Shown one piece after another: positions 1-8,036 of a DNA stretch of 25,494 bases. Origin of the DNA: a virus; the IMG/VR virus record IMGVR_UViG_3300031696_000053, positions 1 through 25,494 of that record; one strand, 5' to 3'. The position numbers and the translations under genes were made by a program. The notes under the pieces were generated by a model, which saw only the letters and a program-made list of their open reading frames with translations, did no database searches and was not told the origin of the DNA. Every line of letters starts with the position of its first letter. Position 1 is the stretch's first letter.

Positions 1-867
1 GGCATTCTTATATTGATAATCTGCTAGGATTAGAACTAGTTGAGGAATTGACTGTGGGGAAACCTTTTCACCCATAGCATCGTAGATACCACGAAAGATA
101 GCAGAAGCATCAACATCAATGTTGTTAACAACCCATGTACGCATCTTCTTAAAGTTCTTATCTTTAAGATGTCCTAAGAGATCATTATACTGACTACTAG
201 TGCCCACCATCCGATTACTAATAACCAAGTGCCCACTCGTTCCAGAACGTTGTGCTTCATTAAGAATCCTTCGCCAGTCGGGGGCGTGTTTAAGGATGAT
301 CTCTGCCGCATCTTTTGTTTCATAGGTTACACCCTCTGAATTAAGAATTGTGCCAAGACGACCTAAGAAACCTTCAGCTAAAGTAGCCATCTGCTTCTTA
401 GACGTGTTGAATTCATAGACGCCACACCGTGAGTGGAGTGGTTCGATAATACGGTTCTTGAAGTTACATGTCAGGATAAACCGACAATTGTTCGAGAACT
501 CTTCAATAAAGCCACGCAATGCTGGTTGCGTAGACTGTGGATTTAGATAGTCAGCCTCATCAAGGATAACCACCTTGTAGCCACCTTGCAATGATACAGA
601 CGAAGCAAACTGCTTAATCTTACCACGCAAGGTGTCAATGTTACCTTCTTCGGATCCATTAACTAAAATGTAGTCCAAGTCTAGTTCATTACATAGTGCT
701 TTGGCTACGGTTGTCTTTCCAAGTCCCGCTGTACCAGTGAATAGCATATTAGGCACTTCACCAGAGTCAACGATACCTTGGAAAGTATCTTTCAAATCTT
801 TAGGCAAGATAGTATCTTTAATAGTCTTTGGGCGATACTTCTCTACCCATAAAAAGTCTTTAGACAT
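1..867 (-). CDS. gp44: Clamp loader large subunit gp44, partial (C-terminus beyond left edge)
   Basis: AAA+ ATPase that, with gp62, opens the gp45 sliding clamp and loads it at primer-template junctions. I translated it by hand: 289 codons are in the window and the frame is open to base 1, so the C-terminus is missing (T4 gp44 is about 319 residues). It begins MSKDFLWVEKYRPKT, the usual start of RFC-like loaders. Walker A GTAGLGKT is at residues 45-52, Walker B ILDEAD ends near 106, and the SRC arginine-finger motif is at 146-148. The start ATG (865-867) follows a GGAG Shine-Dalgarno site. A near-consensus sigma-70 promoter lies just upstream, so it can be expressed separately from the gp45 gene. 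gp62 is expected next, to the left, but is outside the window. Confidence 0.96.
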   Translation of the reverse strand, partial: MSKDFLWVEKYRPKTIKDTILPKDLKDTFQGIVDSGEVPNMLFTGTAGLGKTTVAKALCNELDLDYILVNGSEEGNIDTLRGKIKQFASSVSLQGGYKVVILDEADYLNPQSTQPALRGFIEEFSNNCRFILTCNFKNRIIEPLHSRCGVYEFNTSKKQMATLAEGFLGRLGTILNSEGVTYETKDAAEIILKHAPDWRRILNEAQRSGTSGHLVISNRMVGTSSQYNDLLGHLKDKNFKKMRTWVVNNIDVDASAIFRGIYDAMGEKVSPQSIPQLVLILADYQYKNA

Positions 868-894
868 TCACATTCTCCATGATCAAGTAAATTC

Positions 895-923
895 ATTATA
901 TAGTATATTGGAGTGGTTGTAAA
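895..923 (-). promoter_or_regulatory. Sigma-70-type promoter of gene 44
   Basis: On the minus strand, TTTACA (918-923) and TATAAT (895-900) are separated by exactly 17 bases. Both hexamers are near or at consensus. It sits 28 bases before the gene 44 start and so probably serves early or middle expression. The -35 overlaps an inverted repeat (919-935). Confidence 0.75.
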
Positions 924-935
924 CCTCTAGTTTAC
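919..935. repeat. Inverted repeat over the gene 44 promoter -35
   Basis: GTAAAC and GTTTAC form a perfect 6-base inverted repeat with a 5-base spacer (CTCTA). It covers the -35 hexamer of the gene 44 promoter and the stop codon of the small upstream ORF. It could be an operator or a weak hairpin, but six base pairs can arise by chance in AT-rich DNA. Confidence 0.35.
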
Positions 936-1156
936 GACTTACTTCCCTTCGCTTCATATGCTTCAGACAAAGAGATAGCTTGAATGGATTGATCACGCAA
1001 TGTGCCAATTGTAGAAAGCTCTTCTCCACGAAATCCACCACGTTGTACAATAGCGTCAATAACTGCGACTGTACTTCGTCCAATTTGAGCCATCAGGCTA
1101 TATGCCTGAGCATGCTCGTCTGTCGTAGGGGTTGGGGTAGGTGTATTCTTGCTCAT
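932..1156 (-). CDS. Small unknown protein between genes 45 and 44
   Basis: A 74-residue ORF, not recognised. It begins MSKNTPTPTPTTDEHAQ: a short Thr/Pro-rich, probably disordered N-terminus, followed by a helical-looking part rich in Ala, Ile, Ser and Glu. There is no signal peptide or membrane segment. The ATG lies 3 bases after the gp45 stop, and a GGAG Shine-Dalgarno site lies inside the last codons of gene 45, so it is probably translated from the clamp mRNA. Its place between the clamp and clamp loader suggests a replication-related role, but nothing in the sequence shows one. The opposite-strand ORFs over this stretch look like shadows. Confidence 0.7.
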   Translation of the reverse strand: MSKNTPTPTPTTDEHAQAYSLMAQIGRSTVAVIDAIVQRGGFRGEELSTIGTLRDQSIQAISLSEAYEAKGSKS

Positions 1157-1159
1157 AAT

Positions 1160-1837
1160 TTAAGCTCCGTATGTTGATGATTTTTCGAATGCAATCCAGT
1201 AAGAGATGCCAAGTTCGGCACAACTGAATAGTGAGATGTTCTTTGATGAGATAGAAACTTCATAATTGCCTTGGATCAATTTAAGATTAGCAATTGTTAC
1301 AATGAAGTTAAATGTCGCAGTAGTGTCAAAGTCACCAACTACGTCGATAGAGTATACATTAGAAGTGGCATTCTTACTGTCAACAACAGACAATGTAAGC
1401 ACACCATCACTGCCTGTAATGGATAACTCTGTATGTCCTAGTGCGGATGCGGCTCGTTTAACACGACCTAGAGTGTCAGCATCTAATGTGAAGTTTACGT
1501 CACTTGTTGGCATTACCACATTCTTACGTGGTTTAGTCAACATCTCAGGATCTGAATAGAAATACTTGATCTTACTTCTACCAGAAGAATCACTAACGGT
1601 AAGATAGTCGTCAGAGAAATCTAGATTGGGAGTATCAACTAAGGACAACACCCCAAGGAATGAGTTCAAGTCATATACACCGAATGTAGTCGGAAAGTCT
1701 TCAACAATTTGTGCTGATGACAAGATATTAGTGGCTTCCGAAATTGTTCGGACAGTGTTACCCTTCTCAATGACCATGTTGGAATTGATACCAGCATAGT
1801 TCTTAAGGATTGATAGCGTGTTTTCAGATAGTTCCAT
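1160..1837 (-). CDS. gp45: DNA polymerase sliding clamp gp45
   Basis: Ring-forming processivity factor for the phage DNA polymerase. In T4 it is also the mobile activator that contacts gp55 during late transcription. The protein begins MELSENTLSILKNYAGINSN, close to T4 gp45 (MKLSKDTTALLKNFATINSG), and carries the matching stretches YDLNSFLGVLSLV and FNFIVTIANLKLIQGNYEV. From this start it is 225 residues, against 228 in T4. Two ATGs stand in a row (1840 and 1837); I chose 1837 because it is 7 bases from the GGAG Shine-Dalgarno site and gives the T4-like N-terminus. A sigma-70 promoter lies immediately upstream and the small 74-residue ORF follows. Confidence 0.95.
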   Translation of the reverse strand: MELSENTLSILKNYAGINSNMVIEKGNTVRTISEATNILSSAQIVEDFPTTFGVYDLNSFLGVLSLVDTPNLDFSDDYLTVSDSSGRSKIKYFYSDPEMLTKPRKNVVMPTSDVNFTLDADTLGRVKRAASALGHTELSITGSDGVLTLSVVDSKNATSNVYSIDVVGDFDTTATFNFIVTIANLKLIQGNYEVSISSKNISLFSCAELGISYWIAFEKSSTYGA

Positions 1838-1866
1838 CATATGGCTCCATAGTTATAATGTAAATT

Positions 1867-1895
1867 AGTATAGCTCAGTTAGAACTATATGTCAA
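1867..1895 (-). promoter_or_regulatory. Sigma-70-type promoter of gene 45
   Basis: Minus strand: a perfect TTGACA (1890-1895), a 17-base spacer, and TATACT (1867-1872). It lies between the end of gene 46 (1900) and the gene 45 start (1837), giving a leader of roughly 25 bases. It fits high early expression of the clamp, independent of the 55-47-46 transcript. Confidence 0.82.
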
Positions 1896-1899
1896 GTAG

Positions 1900-3615
1900 T
1901 TACTTCATCTTACTGAAGTTTTTGTCCTTAAAGAAGGTTAGCTTCTTATCGAACTTTCCGTCTAAGATCTCTCCTTTATGTGAGATTACAAATACGTTTG
2001 TTTCATCTCCCAAACTATATATGATCTTCATTAGATTGTCAACCCCATCATGATCCAATGACGAGTCAAATGTTTCGTCAAGGATTAATAGGTTAGTGGA
2101 TATCGAATTCTTCATCTTAGCAATCATGCGCCAAGTGAATAGTAGTGCTAGATCGATGCGTTGCTTCTCGCCTTCTGAGAATGAATCGTATGAGAATGTG
2201 TCACGATGACGTGATCTGATAGTCTCACTGAAGTTCTCGTCCAGATTAAAGTGTACAAAGAAGTCTAGAATTTGTAGGTACTTATTCACCAAGTTATTGA
2301 TGATAGGCAAATACTGCTTAATGATCTTAGTCTTGATGCCTGTATCTTTAAGCATCTCACTCATAGCAATGTTGTATGCTAATGTCTCATTATCTGTAAG
2401 ACGAGTTTCGAATGCGGTTTCACGCTCTTCTTGTAGATCTGCAAGGTTGTTGCGCTCCTTAGAGATGTCACCATCTTTACCACGAATAGCTTCCATTTTA
2501 TCTTGAAGATCTTTGATGTGAGATTGTAGTCTAGCGATCTCCCTATTGTTAGCATTAGTGTCGTTTGTTTTCGAAGCAATTATCTGTACCTTTTCATTCA
2601 ATACAGTCAGCCTATCCTCAATGGTACGTGCTTCACTATTAGCCTTGGTCAATCCTTTTTTAAGTTCAACCGCACGACTCTTAGCCTTTTTAAGCTTCTG
2701 CCCTTTAAGATCTTCGGTGATGCCCTGTTCACATGTGGGGCAGTTATCATTAGTATCAAAGAACTGCGCTTCAGCGACCACCGTACTAATCTGTTGACTA
2801 ATAGTCGCTTGGAAATGTAACAGCGATGTCTTATTGTTGTTAGTGGTGGATAGACCATCAGACAGACCATCAGATAGGGCTTCTATCTCAAGACCAATAG
2901 ATTCATTCTCTTCTTGCAATTGACGAATAGTTTCACGAGACATATCAACTTGCTCTTCACTATCACTAATTTGTTCACCGCTTAGGTTCTCAACCTCTCG
3001 AATATACTTCTTCTGTAGGCCAATCTTCTCTTGGTATAGATCAATTTGGTATGTAGTCCCACGAATGTTCTCTTTGAGTTCAGAGTTCTTCTCTTTAACC
3101 AATTCGTTCATCTTAGAGAATACACCAATGTCCAAGAGATCCTCAATCACCTCACGACGATGTGCCGAAGACAACTGCATGAATGGTACGAATGATGACG
3201 AACCAAGCACAACGATTTGATGGAATGATTTGTGATTAAGCTTTAAGATGTTCTGTTCTAAGATCCGCTGGTAATCACGTGCATGTGATGACTGGTTGAT
3301 CATACCACCATCTTTGTAGATTTCAAATTTAGTAGGCTTAATACCACGCACAACCCTAAAGTCGGTCTGCCCAATAGAGAACTCTACCTCAACGACACAA
3401 TCCTTCTTGTTTATTGAGTTGACTAACTGTCCCTTTGAAATGCTACGATGTGGTTTTCCGAATAGAGCAAGTGAGATACCGTCTAACATAGTAGACTTAC
3501 CTGCGCCATTATGACCAAGTACGAGTGTGGATTTAGTATCAGTAAAGTCTATCGTAGTCCAAGTGTTTCCAGACGATAGTAAGTTCTTATACTTAAGAGT
3601 TTTAAATACAATCAT
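1900..3615 (-). CDS. gp46: Recombination nuclease ATPase subunit gp46 (Rad50/SbcC-like)
   Basis: SMC-type ATPase partner of gp47. The pair resects DNA ends for recombination-dependent replication and repair, and in T4 for host DNA breakdown. The protein has 571 residues (T4: 560). Walker A GHNGAGKS is at 34-41. A long coiled-coil region carries a zinc-hook CPTC at 292-295. The ABC signature FSEGEKQR is near 479-486, Walker B LLILDETFD near 509-517, and the H-loop ISHK near 544-547. A short duplicated LSDGLSDG stretch lies at about 247-254, just before the hook. Its ATG overlaps the stop of the upstream 75-residue ORF by 4 bases, suggesting coupled translation with gene 47. Confidence 0.97.
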   Translation of the reverse strand: MIVFKTLKYKNLLSSGNTWTTIDFTDTKSTLVLGHNGAGKSTMLDGISLALFGKPHRSISKGQLVNSINKKDCVVEVEFSIGQTDFRVVRGIKPTKFEIYKDGGMINQSSHARDYQRILEQNILKLNHKSFHQIVVLGSSSFVPFMQLSSAHRREVIEDLLDIGVFSKMNELVKEKNSELKENIRGTTYQIDLYQEKIGLQKKYIREVENLSGEQISDSEEQVDMSRETIRQLQEENESIGLEIEALSDGLSDGLSTTNNNKTSLLHFQATISQQISTVVAEAQFFDTNDNCPTCEQGITEDLKGQKLKKAKSRAVELKKGLTKANSEARTIEDRLTVLNEKVQIIASKTNDTNANNREIARLQSHIKDLQDKMEAIRGKDGDISKERNNLADLQEERETAFETRLTDNETLAYNIAMSEMLKDTGIKTKIIKQYLPIINNLVNKYLQILDFFVHFNLDENFSETIRSRHRDTFSYDSFSEGEKQRIDLALLFTWRMIAKMKNSISTNLLILDETFDSSLDHDGVDNLMKIIYSLGDETNVFVISHKGEILDGKFDKKLTFFKDKNFSKMK

Positions 3616-3839
3616 GTCACACCTATCATCTCAACGTCTGCTTCAGTTTCAATCCACAGTTTAGCACCACATGGTCTAGGGGAGTCGGGACGGTAAATCA
3701 TCTTTGAAGATCCCTTGATATCAACTTCCATACAGTATGTGATATCACGACCCTGTTCTACTCGAACTACAGGCTTACTCTCATTACGTTTGTTATTACG
3801 CTGAATGATGTTCCTGTTAATGTGTATAATAGTTTTCAT
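3612..3839 (-). CDS. Small unknown protein nested between genes 47 and 46
   Basis: A 75-residue basic protein with no motif I can name. It begins MKTIIHINRNIIQRNNKRNE and contains a patterned beta-like part (VVRVEQGRDITYCMEVDIKG) and a C-terminal acidic end. It overlaps gene 47 upstream and gene 46 downstream by 4 bases each (ATGA type), so the three reading frames form one tightly coupled translation unit. That packing argues it is a real gene and perhaps a partner of the nuclease, but this is inference from position only. Confidence 0.75.
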   Translation of the reverse strand: MKTIIHINRNIIQRNNKRNESKPVVRVEQGRDITYCMEVDIKGSSKMIYRPDSPRPCGAKLWIETEADVEMIGVT

Positions 3840-4903
3840 ACTATTTCCAACGACTGAGCTTCAGTAAATAGGTCTCGCATGCTCATCTTTAATCGATCCT
3901 TGTCAAGTTCTGTTTCGACATTTTCGATATAGGCATCTAGCAATACAGAAGTCTCTTCAGCCGATATACCTTCATCAGATACTTTATCACCAAGAAACTC
4001 TTGAAAGGTCTCTGCAATCTTAAGATCATGAATGTCTCTGTTTTGTATTCTATCAACAAATCGATCAAATGTAAAGAGGTCAATCTTAGTTAATACGATT
4101 ATCTTTACAAACTTACCATCTACTTGACTGAAGTCGTATGCGTCATACTTATCAGACTTATGAGAATCGTCATAATATATACGATGAAACAGAGTATGTG
4201 GATTACGCACTTCGGTAATCTCACGTGTTTCGGTATCTAATGTATGGAAGTATTTGTTGTCATGAGCATCAGACCAAGTGAACTCTAACTGAGATCCAAG
4301 GTAATGAATGTTGTCTTGATTCGATTTAGTATGGAAGTGTCCAGACATAACCAACTCAAACCTAGAGAACAACGTAGGATCCATACCTTTAGGGTTTACC
4401 ACACCCTTCATCATATCAAAACCCTGTAGCTCTAGGTGACCACCCAAGATATCCGCCTTACAGTTTGCAATGAAGTCTAGGCTTTCGGCTTCGTTCTCAT
4501 CACAAATCCAAGGCAACAATGCCATCTTCATGCCATCGTAGTCCATCACTGTAGGTTTGTGTACAATGTGGATCTCATTCATATAGTGACCAAGTAGCTC
4601 TTTCAAGCTATTCAGTTCATTAGTATTCTTAAAGAATGTGTCATGGTTACCACAGATGATGTCCATGGTAATGCCATAGTCTCTCAGTTTCGCAAGAAAG
4701 AACTGGCGGTTACGATTAAGAGCATTGAAGTTAATGAACTTTCTGTTATCAAAGTAATCACCAAGATGCACGATATGCTTAATATCATGCGCTAAAAGGT
4801 GAGGAAAGAATACATCAGTATAGAACTTCTCAGCATTATTGAGAAAGATATCATCACTATTGCGCACCCCAAGATGGGTGTCATTTAGAATTGCAATTTT
4901 CAT
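3836..4903 (-). CDS. gp47: Recombination nuclease subunit gp47 (Mre11/SbcD-like)
   Basis: Metal-dependent exo/endonuclease that works with gp46. The protein has 355 residues (T4: 339). The calcineurin-like phosphoesterase motifs are in order: NDTHLG with D8 and H10, HLGDYFDNR with D49, GNHD at 85-88, GGHLE around 155-159, and SGHFH at 188-192. All expected metal ligands are present, so it should be active. The C-terminal third is the capping/partner-binding part and is Asp/Glu-rich. The start ATG is 7 bases after the gp55 stop. It is probably transcribed from the sigma-70 promoter upstream of gene 55. Confidence 0.97.
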   Translation of the reverse strand: MKIAILNDTHLGVRNSDDIFLNNAEKFYTDVFFPHLLAHDIKHIVHLGDYFDNRKFINFNALNRNRQFFLAKLRDYGITMDIICGNHDTFFKNTNELNSLKELLGHYMNEIHIVHKPTVMDYDGMKMALLPWICDENEAESLDFIANCKADILGGHLELQGFDMMKGVVNPKGMDPTLFSRFELVMSGHFHTKSNQDNIHYLGSQLEFTWSDAHDNKYFHTLDTETREITEVRNPHTLFHRIYYDDSHKSDKYDAYDFSQVDGKFVKIIVLTKIDLFTFDRFVDRIQNRDIHDLKIAETFQEFLGDKVSDEGISAEETSVLLDAYIENVETELDKDRLKMSMRDLFTEAQSLEIV

Positions 4904-4910
4904 TTATAAA

Positions 4911-5516
4911 TTAGTCCTTATCGTTTAGGAACTCACTAAGATCAGAATCGGCTTTAACTTCTCGCTTCTTACGTTTCTTCTCCGCTTTAACAAACTCTTT
5001 AACAACAGTATCATTCTCTTTGACCTTTTCAATACGATCTTTCAAGATATCAACATAGTTAGTACCAACCAACCTACTAAACTCTTCAGACATATCTAGG
5101 CTCATAAACGCTTCAACGCCTTGAGTTGTCATAAATTTGTACTTAATGTCTTGTTGTTTCTTCTCTTTAGCGATCCGTCGAAGGAATGCGTACCAAGAGA
5201 TCTGAGTGAAGTAAGCAAACGCATTGGGTTTACCTGTACGTGTAGCCGCCTCAATGTTGTAATTTTCAACTGCACGTAAACAATTCTCAACTGCATCCAT
5301 AACCATCTCTTCACGGTAAGTGTACCGAATGAAGTTAGATTTGTGAGACAGTCCTTCAGCAATCTTTAGAAAGCATTGAGCAATGTAATTAGGAACAATA
5401 GGTAGTGCAACCTCATTGTCCTTAGCAATCATAACAGTCTTCACATACTCAACAACAGACGCAGAAAACTCTGCATTGTTAACGTAGTGAATACTAGCTC
5501 TTTTGGTTCGTGCCAT
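4911..5516 (-). CDS. gp55: Late-transcription sigma factor gp55
   Basis: Divergent sigma-70-family protein that redirects host RNA polymerase to TATAAATA late promoters, assisted in T4 by gp33 and the gp45 clamp. The protein has 201 residues (T4: 185). The core resembles region 2: VENCLRAVENYNIEAATRTG followed by NAFAYFTQISWYAFLRRIAKEKK (about residues 75-121). The lysine-rich C-terminus is probably the clamp-binding tail (about 160-201). The ATG follows AAAGGAG and sits downstream of a TTTACA-17-TACAAT promoter. Five exact TATAAATA elements in the same window are independent support for this call. Confidence 0.93.
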   Translation of the reverse strand: MARTKRASIHYVNNAEFSASVVEYVKTVMIAKDNEVALPIVPNYIAQCFLKIAEGLSHKSNFIRYTYREEMVMDAVENCLRAVENYNIEAATRTGKPNAFAYFTQISWYAFLRRIAKEKKQQDIKYKFMTTQGVEAFMSLDMSEEFSRLVGTNYVDILKDRIEKVKENDTVVKEFVKAEKKRKKREVKADSDLSEFLNDKD

Positions 5517-5540
5517 TAGTGGCTCCTTTCAATTACAATT

Positions 5541-5569
5541 ATTGTACCACATATGACACAGGTTGTAAA
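5541..5569 (-). promoter_or_regulatory. Sigma-70-type promoter of gene 55 (55-47-46 operon)
   Basis: Minus strand: TTTACA (5564-5569), 17-base spacer, TACAAT (5541-5546), 25 bases before the gene 55 ATG. It would drive gene 55 and the tightly packed 47, small ORF and 46 genes. It lies back to back with a plus-strand consensus promoter, with -35 boxes only 34 bases apart. Confidence 0.75.
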
Positions 5570-5603
5570 GCATAAAATAGTGAAGGTTTATTCATTTTAG
5601 GGG

Positions 5604-5632
5604 TTGACAGAATTGCTATTCCATAGTATAAT
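5604..5632 (+). promoter_or_regulatory. Perfect-consensus sigma-70 promoter facing into minus-strand genes
   Basis: TTGACA (5604-5609), a 17-base spacer, and TATAAT (5627-5632) on the plus strand match full consensus at full optimal spacing. Transcription would start near 5639 and run rightward, antisense to the 134-residue ORF and then uvsW. A purine-rich AGGGGAGAGAG follows at 5653-5663, then an ATG at 5669 that opens only an 8-codon peptide. No long plus-strand gene is visible, so the likely product is an antisense or small RNA. Confidence 0.7.
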
Positions 5633-5665
5633 AAAGTAACACTTTGGGAAACAGGGGAGAGAGTA

Positions 5666-6070
5666 TTAATGCAACTTATCTTTGCGATTCTTTAAAAAGG
5701 AAATGATGTTATTCTTCTCTTCTTCTGTCACGATAGACAGGCTTTCCTCTATAGATTCCTCAACAGCCTCTTCTAGATTCATATCTACTTGAAGAAACTT
5801 AACTGTTTCTGTGTAGTTATCTATAGTCTCTGGTGCGGGCTGTGCATCAAGAGTGATGTGTCCAGCATTCAAAACCATAATCATATCATGTTGTACTTGT
5901 TGTAGCATCCACGGACGCATAGAGCACATACGATGCTCATCCTTCATCACATAATGTATGACTAGGGCATTCTTAATGACAATCTCATCAGATTCATCAC
6001 TGTTCCAATCTATTACGTCACAGACAATCTCAGAGCCATCTACTATCTTAAACTGTCTTATATCACTCAT
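5666..6070 (-). CDS. Small acidic protein with Sm-like N-terminus
   Basis: A 134-residue protein whose N-terminal part (FKIVDGSEIVCDVIDW, then DEIVIKNALVIHY) has the pattern of the small beta-barrel, LSm-like proteins seen in many marine T4-like phages. This is my reading of the pattern, not a search result. The C-terminal third is a Glu-rich helix (about 95-120) with a basic end. Its ATG overlaps the uvsW stop by 4 bases (ATGA), so it is co-translated with uvsW. The exact role is unknown; RNA or nucleic-acid binding is a guess from the fold. Its 3' half faces the plus-strand promoter at 5604-5632. Confidence 0.75.
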   Translation of the reverse strand: MSDIRQFKIVDGSEIVCDVIDWNSDESDEIVIKNALVIHYVMKDEHRMCSMRPWMLQQVQHDMIMVLNAGHITLDAQPAPETIDNYTETVKFLQVDMNLEEAVEESIEESLSIVTEEEKNNIISFLKNRKDKLH

Positions 6071-7581
6071 TGTTTTAGTTCCACTTCATATATTTTGTGC
6101 TTAAACGATTCCCTTGCGTATATCTTAACACGTTCTACCGAATGTAAAAGGGTGTAATTCTTTCGGCTCTTCCAGTGTAGATCATCTGCAATATCATATA
6201 ACTGTGTAGTCGATCCATCATCTGAGTTACGCAGTCCACGTCCGATAGACTGTAGGACTTTAACCTGTGACTTAGACGGTGATGCAAACACAATGTTATG
6301 TAGGTTACGAATATTGATCCCTGTAGAGAACGTACCTAAACTTGCTACAATGATTGCATTCTTTTGTGTTTCAACGATTTGCCTGATTGCTTCCCTATCA
6401 TTAGTATCTACCTCACCAGACACAAAGAAGATCTTACGCTTACTGTGTGCTTTGTTCTTAATTAACTCATATAGTACTTTACCATGCTTTTCAACATATT
6501 GAAAGAGAACTAACGTGTTCCCATTCTGATCTAAAGCTAGGTTAGTGATTAAACGGTTTCTTGCTTCATTTTTTACAATAAAGTCTAGTTCCGCATGGTA
6601 GTCTTTCTTACCCCAAGCTTTTCTAACATCTTCTGGATATTTAAGCAATAGAACCTTAATATCTAACGGTGCTAATGTATTATCGTCTTGAAGCTTCTTG
6701 GTGGTTGTAACATTATATATACGTCCAAATAGTCCTTCTAACACTAACTTGTGTGTTTTAGTCCCATCAAGTGTACCTGTTGTACCAAATCTATACTCAG
6801 CTTCTCTACTCTTATTCATGATGCCAGTAAGTGACTTGGATTTAAAGTTGTGCACCTCATCTCCAAAGATGGTGCCAAACTGCTCAAACCATACTCCACC
6901 CAATTTGTAGATAGACTGCCATGTCGATACGAATACACGTTGGCTCACGTTCATCTTAGGTTTACCAGAATAGATCCTGTGCACTTCCTTCTCTACATCA
7001 AAGCTCTCGTCATAGGTTGAGTAGTCTTCGAAATCTGCATACATCTGTTGCACCAAGGATGTTGTGGGAACAACAACTAGCACCTTCTTAGTAGAGTTCT
7101 GTAGCATCCACCGCATCAGCATATAGATGATCAATGACTTACCAGATCCTGTTGGTGATAGTAGAATGGCTCTTTTACGATGAACAGCTTCTACCATTGC
7201 CTCTAATTGGTATTCTCTAGGAGCAATCTTATTACCCCGACTTGTTAACTTTAGTCCTTTTACGAAGTTGACTAGATCATCAAAGTCGATATCATTAACC
7301 GAGTCGGGTCTGCCATAGTATGAATCGTGCTCAATTTCAATGACATAACCACGTGCCTTGGCGAACTCTTCTACGTATGAGAACAGGCCAATGGGCAACT
7401 CGCATGACTGAGAATTAAAGAGTCGGATCTTTCCATCCCACATCTTATTCCTATACGATGGTACGAACTTGTATCCTGGCACATAGAATGAGAAAAAGTC
7501 AACTAATTCATTTGCTATTCCGGGTATTGTGTGTACAAGACATACAGATTGATTCTTTTGGGTTATTACTAATTTATCCAC
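6067..7581 (-). CDS. uvsW: Recombination helicase UvsW
   Basis: SF2 helicase that remodels replication forks, Holliday junctions and R-loops; in T4 it helps switch from origin to recombination-dependent replication. The protein has 504 residues, about the T4 length. The N-terminal DNA-binding domain (about 1-105) carries the MWDGKIRLF stretch found in T4 UvsW. Then come REYQ (122-125), Walker A SPTGSGKS (142-149), a DEVH box (241-244), GTTGTLDG (266-273) and motif VI QSIGRGLR (444-451). The chosen start is a GTG that overlaps the uvsY stop by 8 bases, so translation is likely coupled; no strong Shine-Dalgarno site is visible. Confidence 0.96.
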   Translation of the reverse strand: MDKLVITQKNQSVCLVHTIPGIANELVDFFSFYVPGYKFVPSYRNKMWDGKIRLFNSQSCELPIGLFSYVEEFAKARGYVIEIEHDSYYGRPDSVNDIDFDDLVNFVKGLKLTSRGNKIAPREYQLEAMVEAVHRKRAILLSPTGSGKSLIIYMLMRWMLQNSTKKVLVVVPTTSLVQQMYADFEDYSTYDESFDVEKEVHRIYSGKPKMNVSQRVFVSTWQSIYKLGGVWFEQFGTIFGDEVHNFKSKSLTGIMNKSREAEYRFGTTGTLDGTKTHKLVLEGLFGRIYNVTTTKKLQDDNTLAPLDIKVLLLKYPEDVRKAWGKKDYHAELDFIVKNEARNRLITNLALDQNGNTLVLFQYVEKHGKVLYELIKNKAHSKRKIFFVSGEVDTNDREAIRQIVETQKNAIIVASLGTFSTGINIRNLHNIVFASPSKSQVKVLQSIGRGLRNSDDGSTTQLYDIADDLHWKSRKNYTLLHSVERVKIYARESFKHKIYEVELKQ

Positions 7582-8017
7582 CAGCTTCGAACTGCCTCCA
7601 TTTAATCATGTTACCAATTGTTTGATGTCTCCAATTGATGTTAGTAACGATTTCCTTAAGTGCTTCTACGTTAGTCTGTCGCAGTGTGATTAGTTCCACA
7701 GTCTTTTGGATATCGGTGTCAGCATCATAATAGTAGTCCATTTCCCCCTTAAGAACTTTAAGACCATTGAACGGATCGTATTCCCAACCCAAATCTTCAA
7801 TTTGGTCTTGAGTTAGCTTACCATTATAGTAGAGCCACTTTTTCTTTAACAGCGATTTTTGTGAAAGTTCTGCCTTCTTCAACTGCAACTTGGCAATTGA
7901 CAGAAGTTCTAGATACTTTGCATGTAGTGTTGGTGAATTTCTACTAGTCTCATCTAGGTTGAATTGCTCAATAACACTATCGGTTTTCCACATTTCCAGA
8001 ACAGTTTCTAGGTTCAT
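7574..8017 (-). CDS. uvsY: Recombination mediator UvsY
   Basis: Loads the UvsX recombinase onto gp32-coated single-stranded DNA. The protein has 147 residues from the chosen start (T4: 137). It is helical with a basic middle (KLQLKKAELSQKSLLKKKW) followed by YYNGKLTQDQIEDLGWEYDPF and a C-terminal KWRQFEAGG, in line with marine UvsY proteins. The longer reading starts at a TTG at 8023; I chose the ATG at 8017 because GGAG lies 7 bases before it. The gene is directly followed by uvsW with an 8-base overlap. A sigma-70-like promoter lies just upstream. Confidence 0.9.
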   Translation of the reverse strand: MNLETVLEMWKTDSVIEQFNLDETSRNSPTLHAKYLELLSIAKLQLKKAELSQKSLLKKKWLYYNGKLTQDQIEDLGWEYDPFNGLKVLKGEMDYYYDADTDIQKTVELITLRQTNVEALKEIVTNINWRHQTIGNMIKWRQFEAGG

Positions 8018-8036
8018 TATCAAACTCCATAATCAT

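Noticed and set aside
4901-4908. TATAAATG on the minus strand before gene 47
   Set aside because: One mismatch to the late element, but its last bases are the gene 47 start codon itself, so transcription would begin inside the gene.
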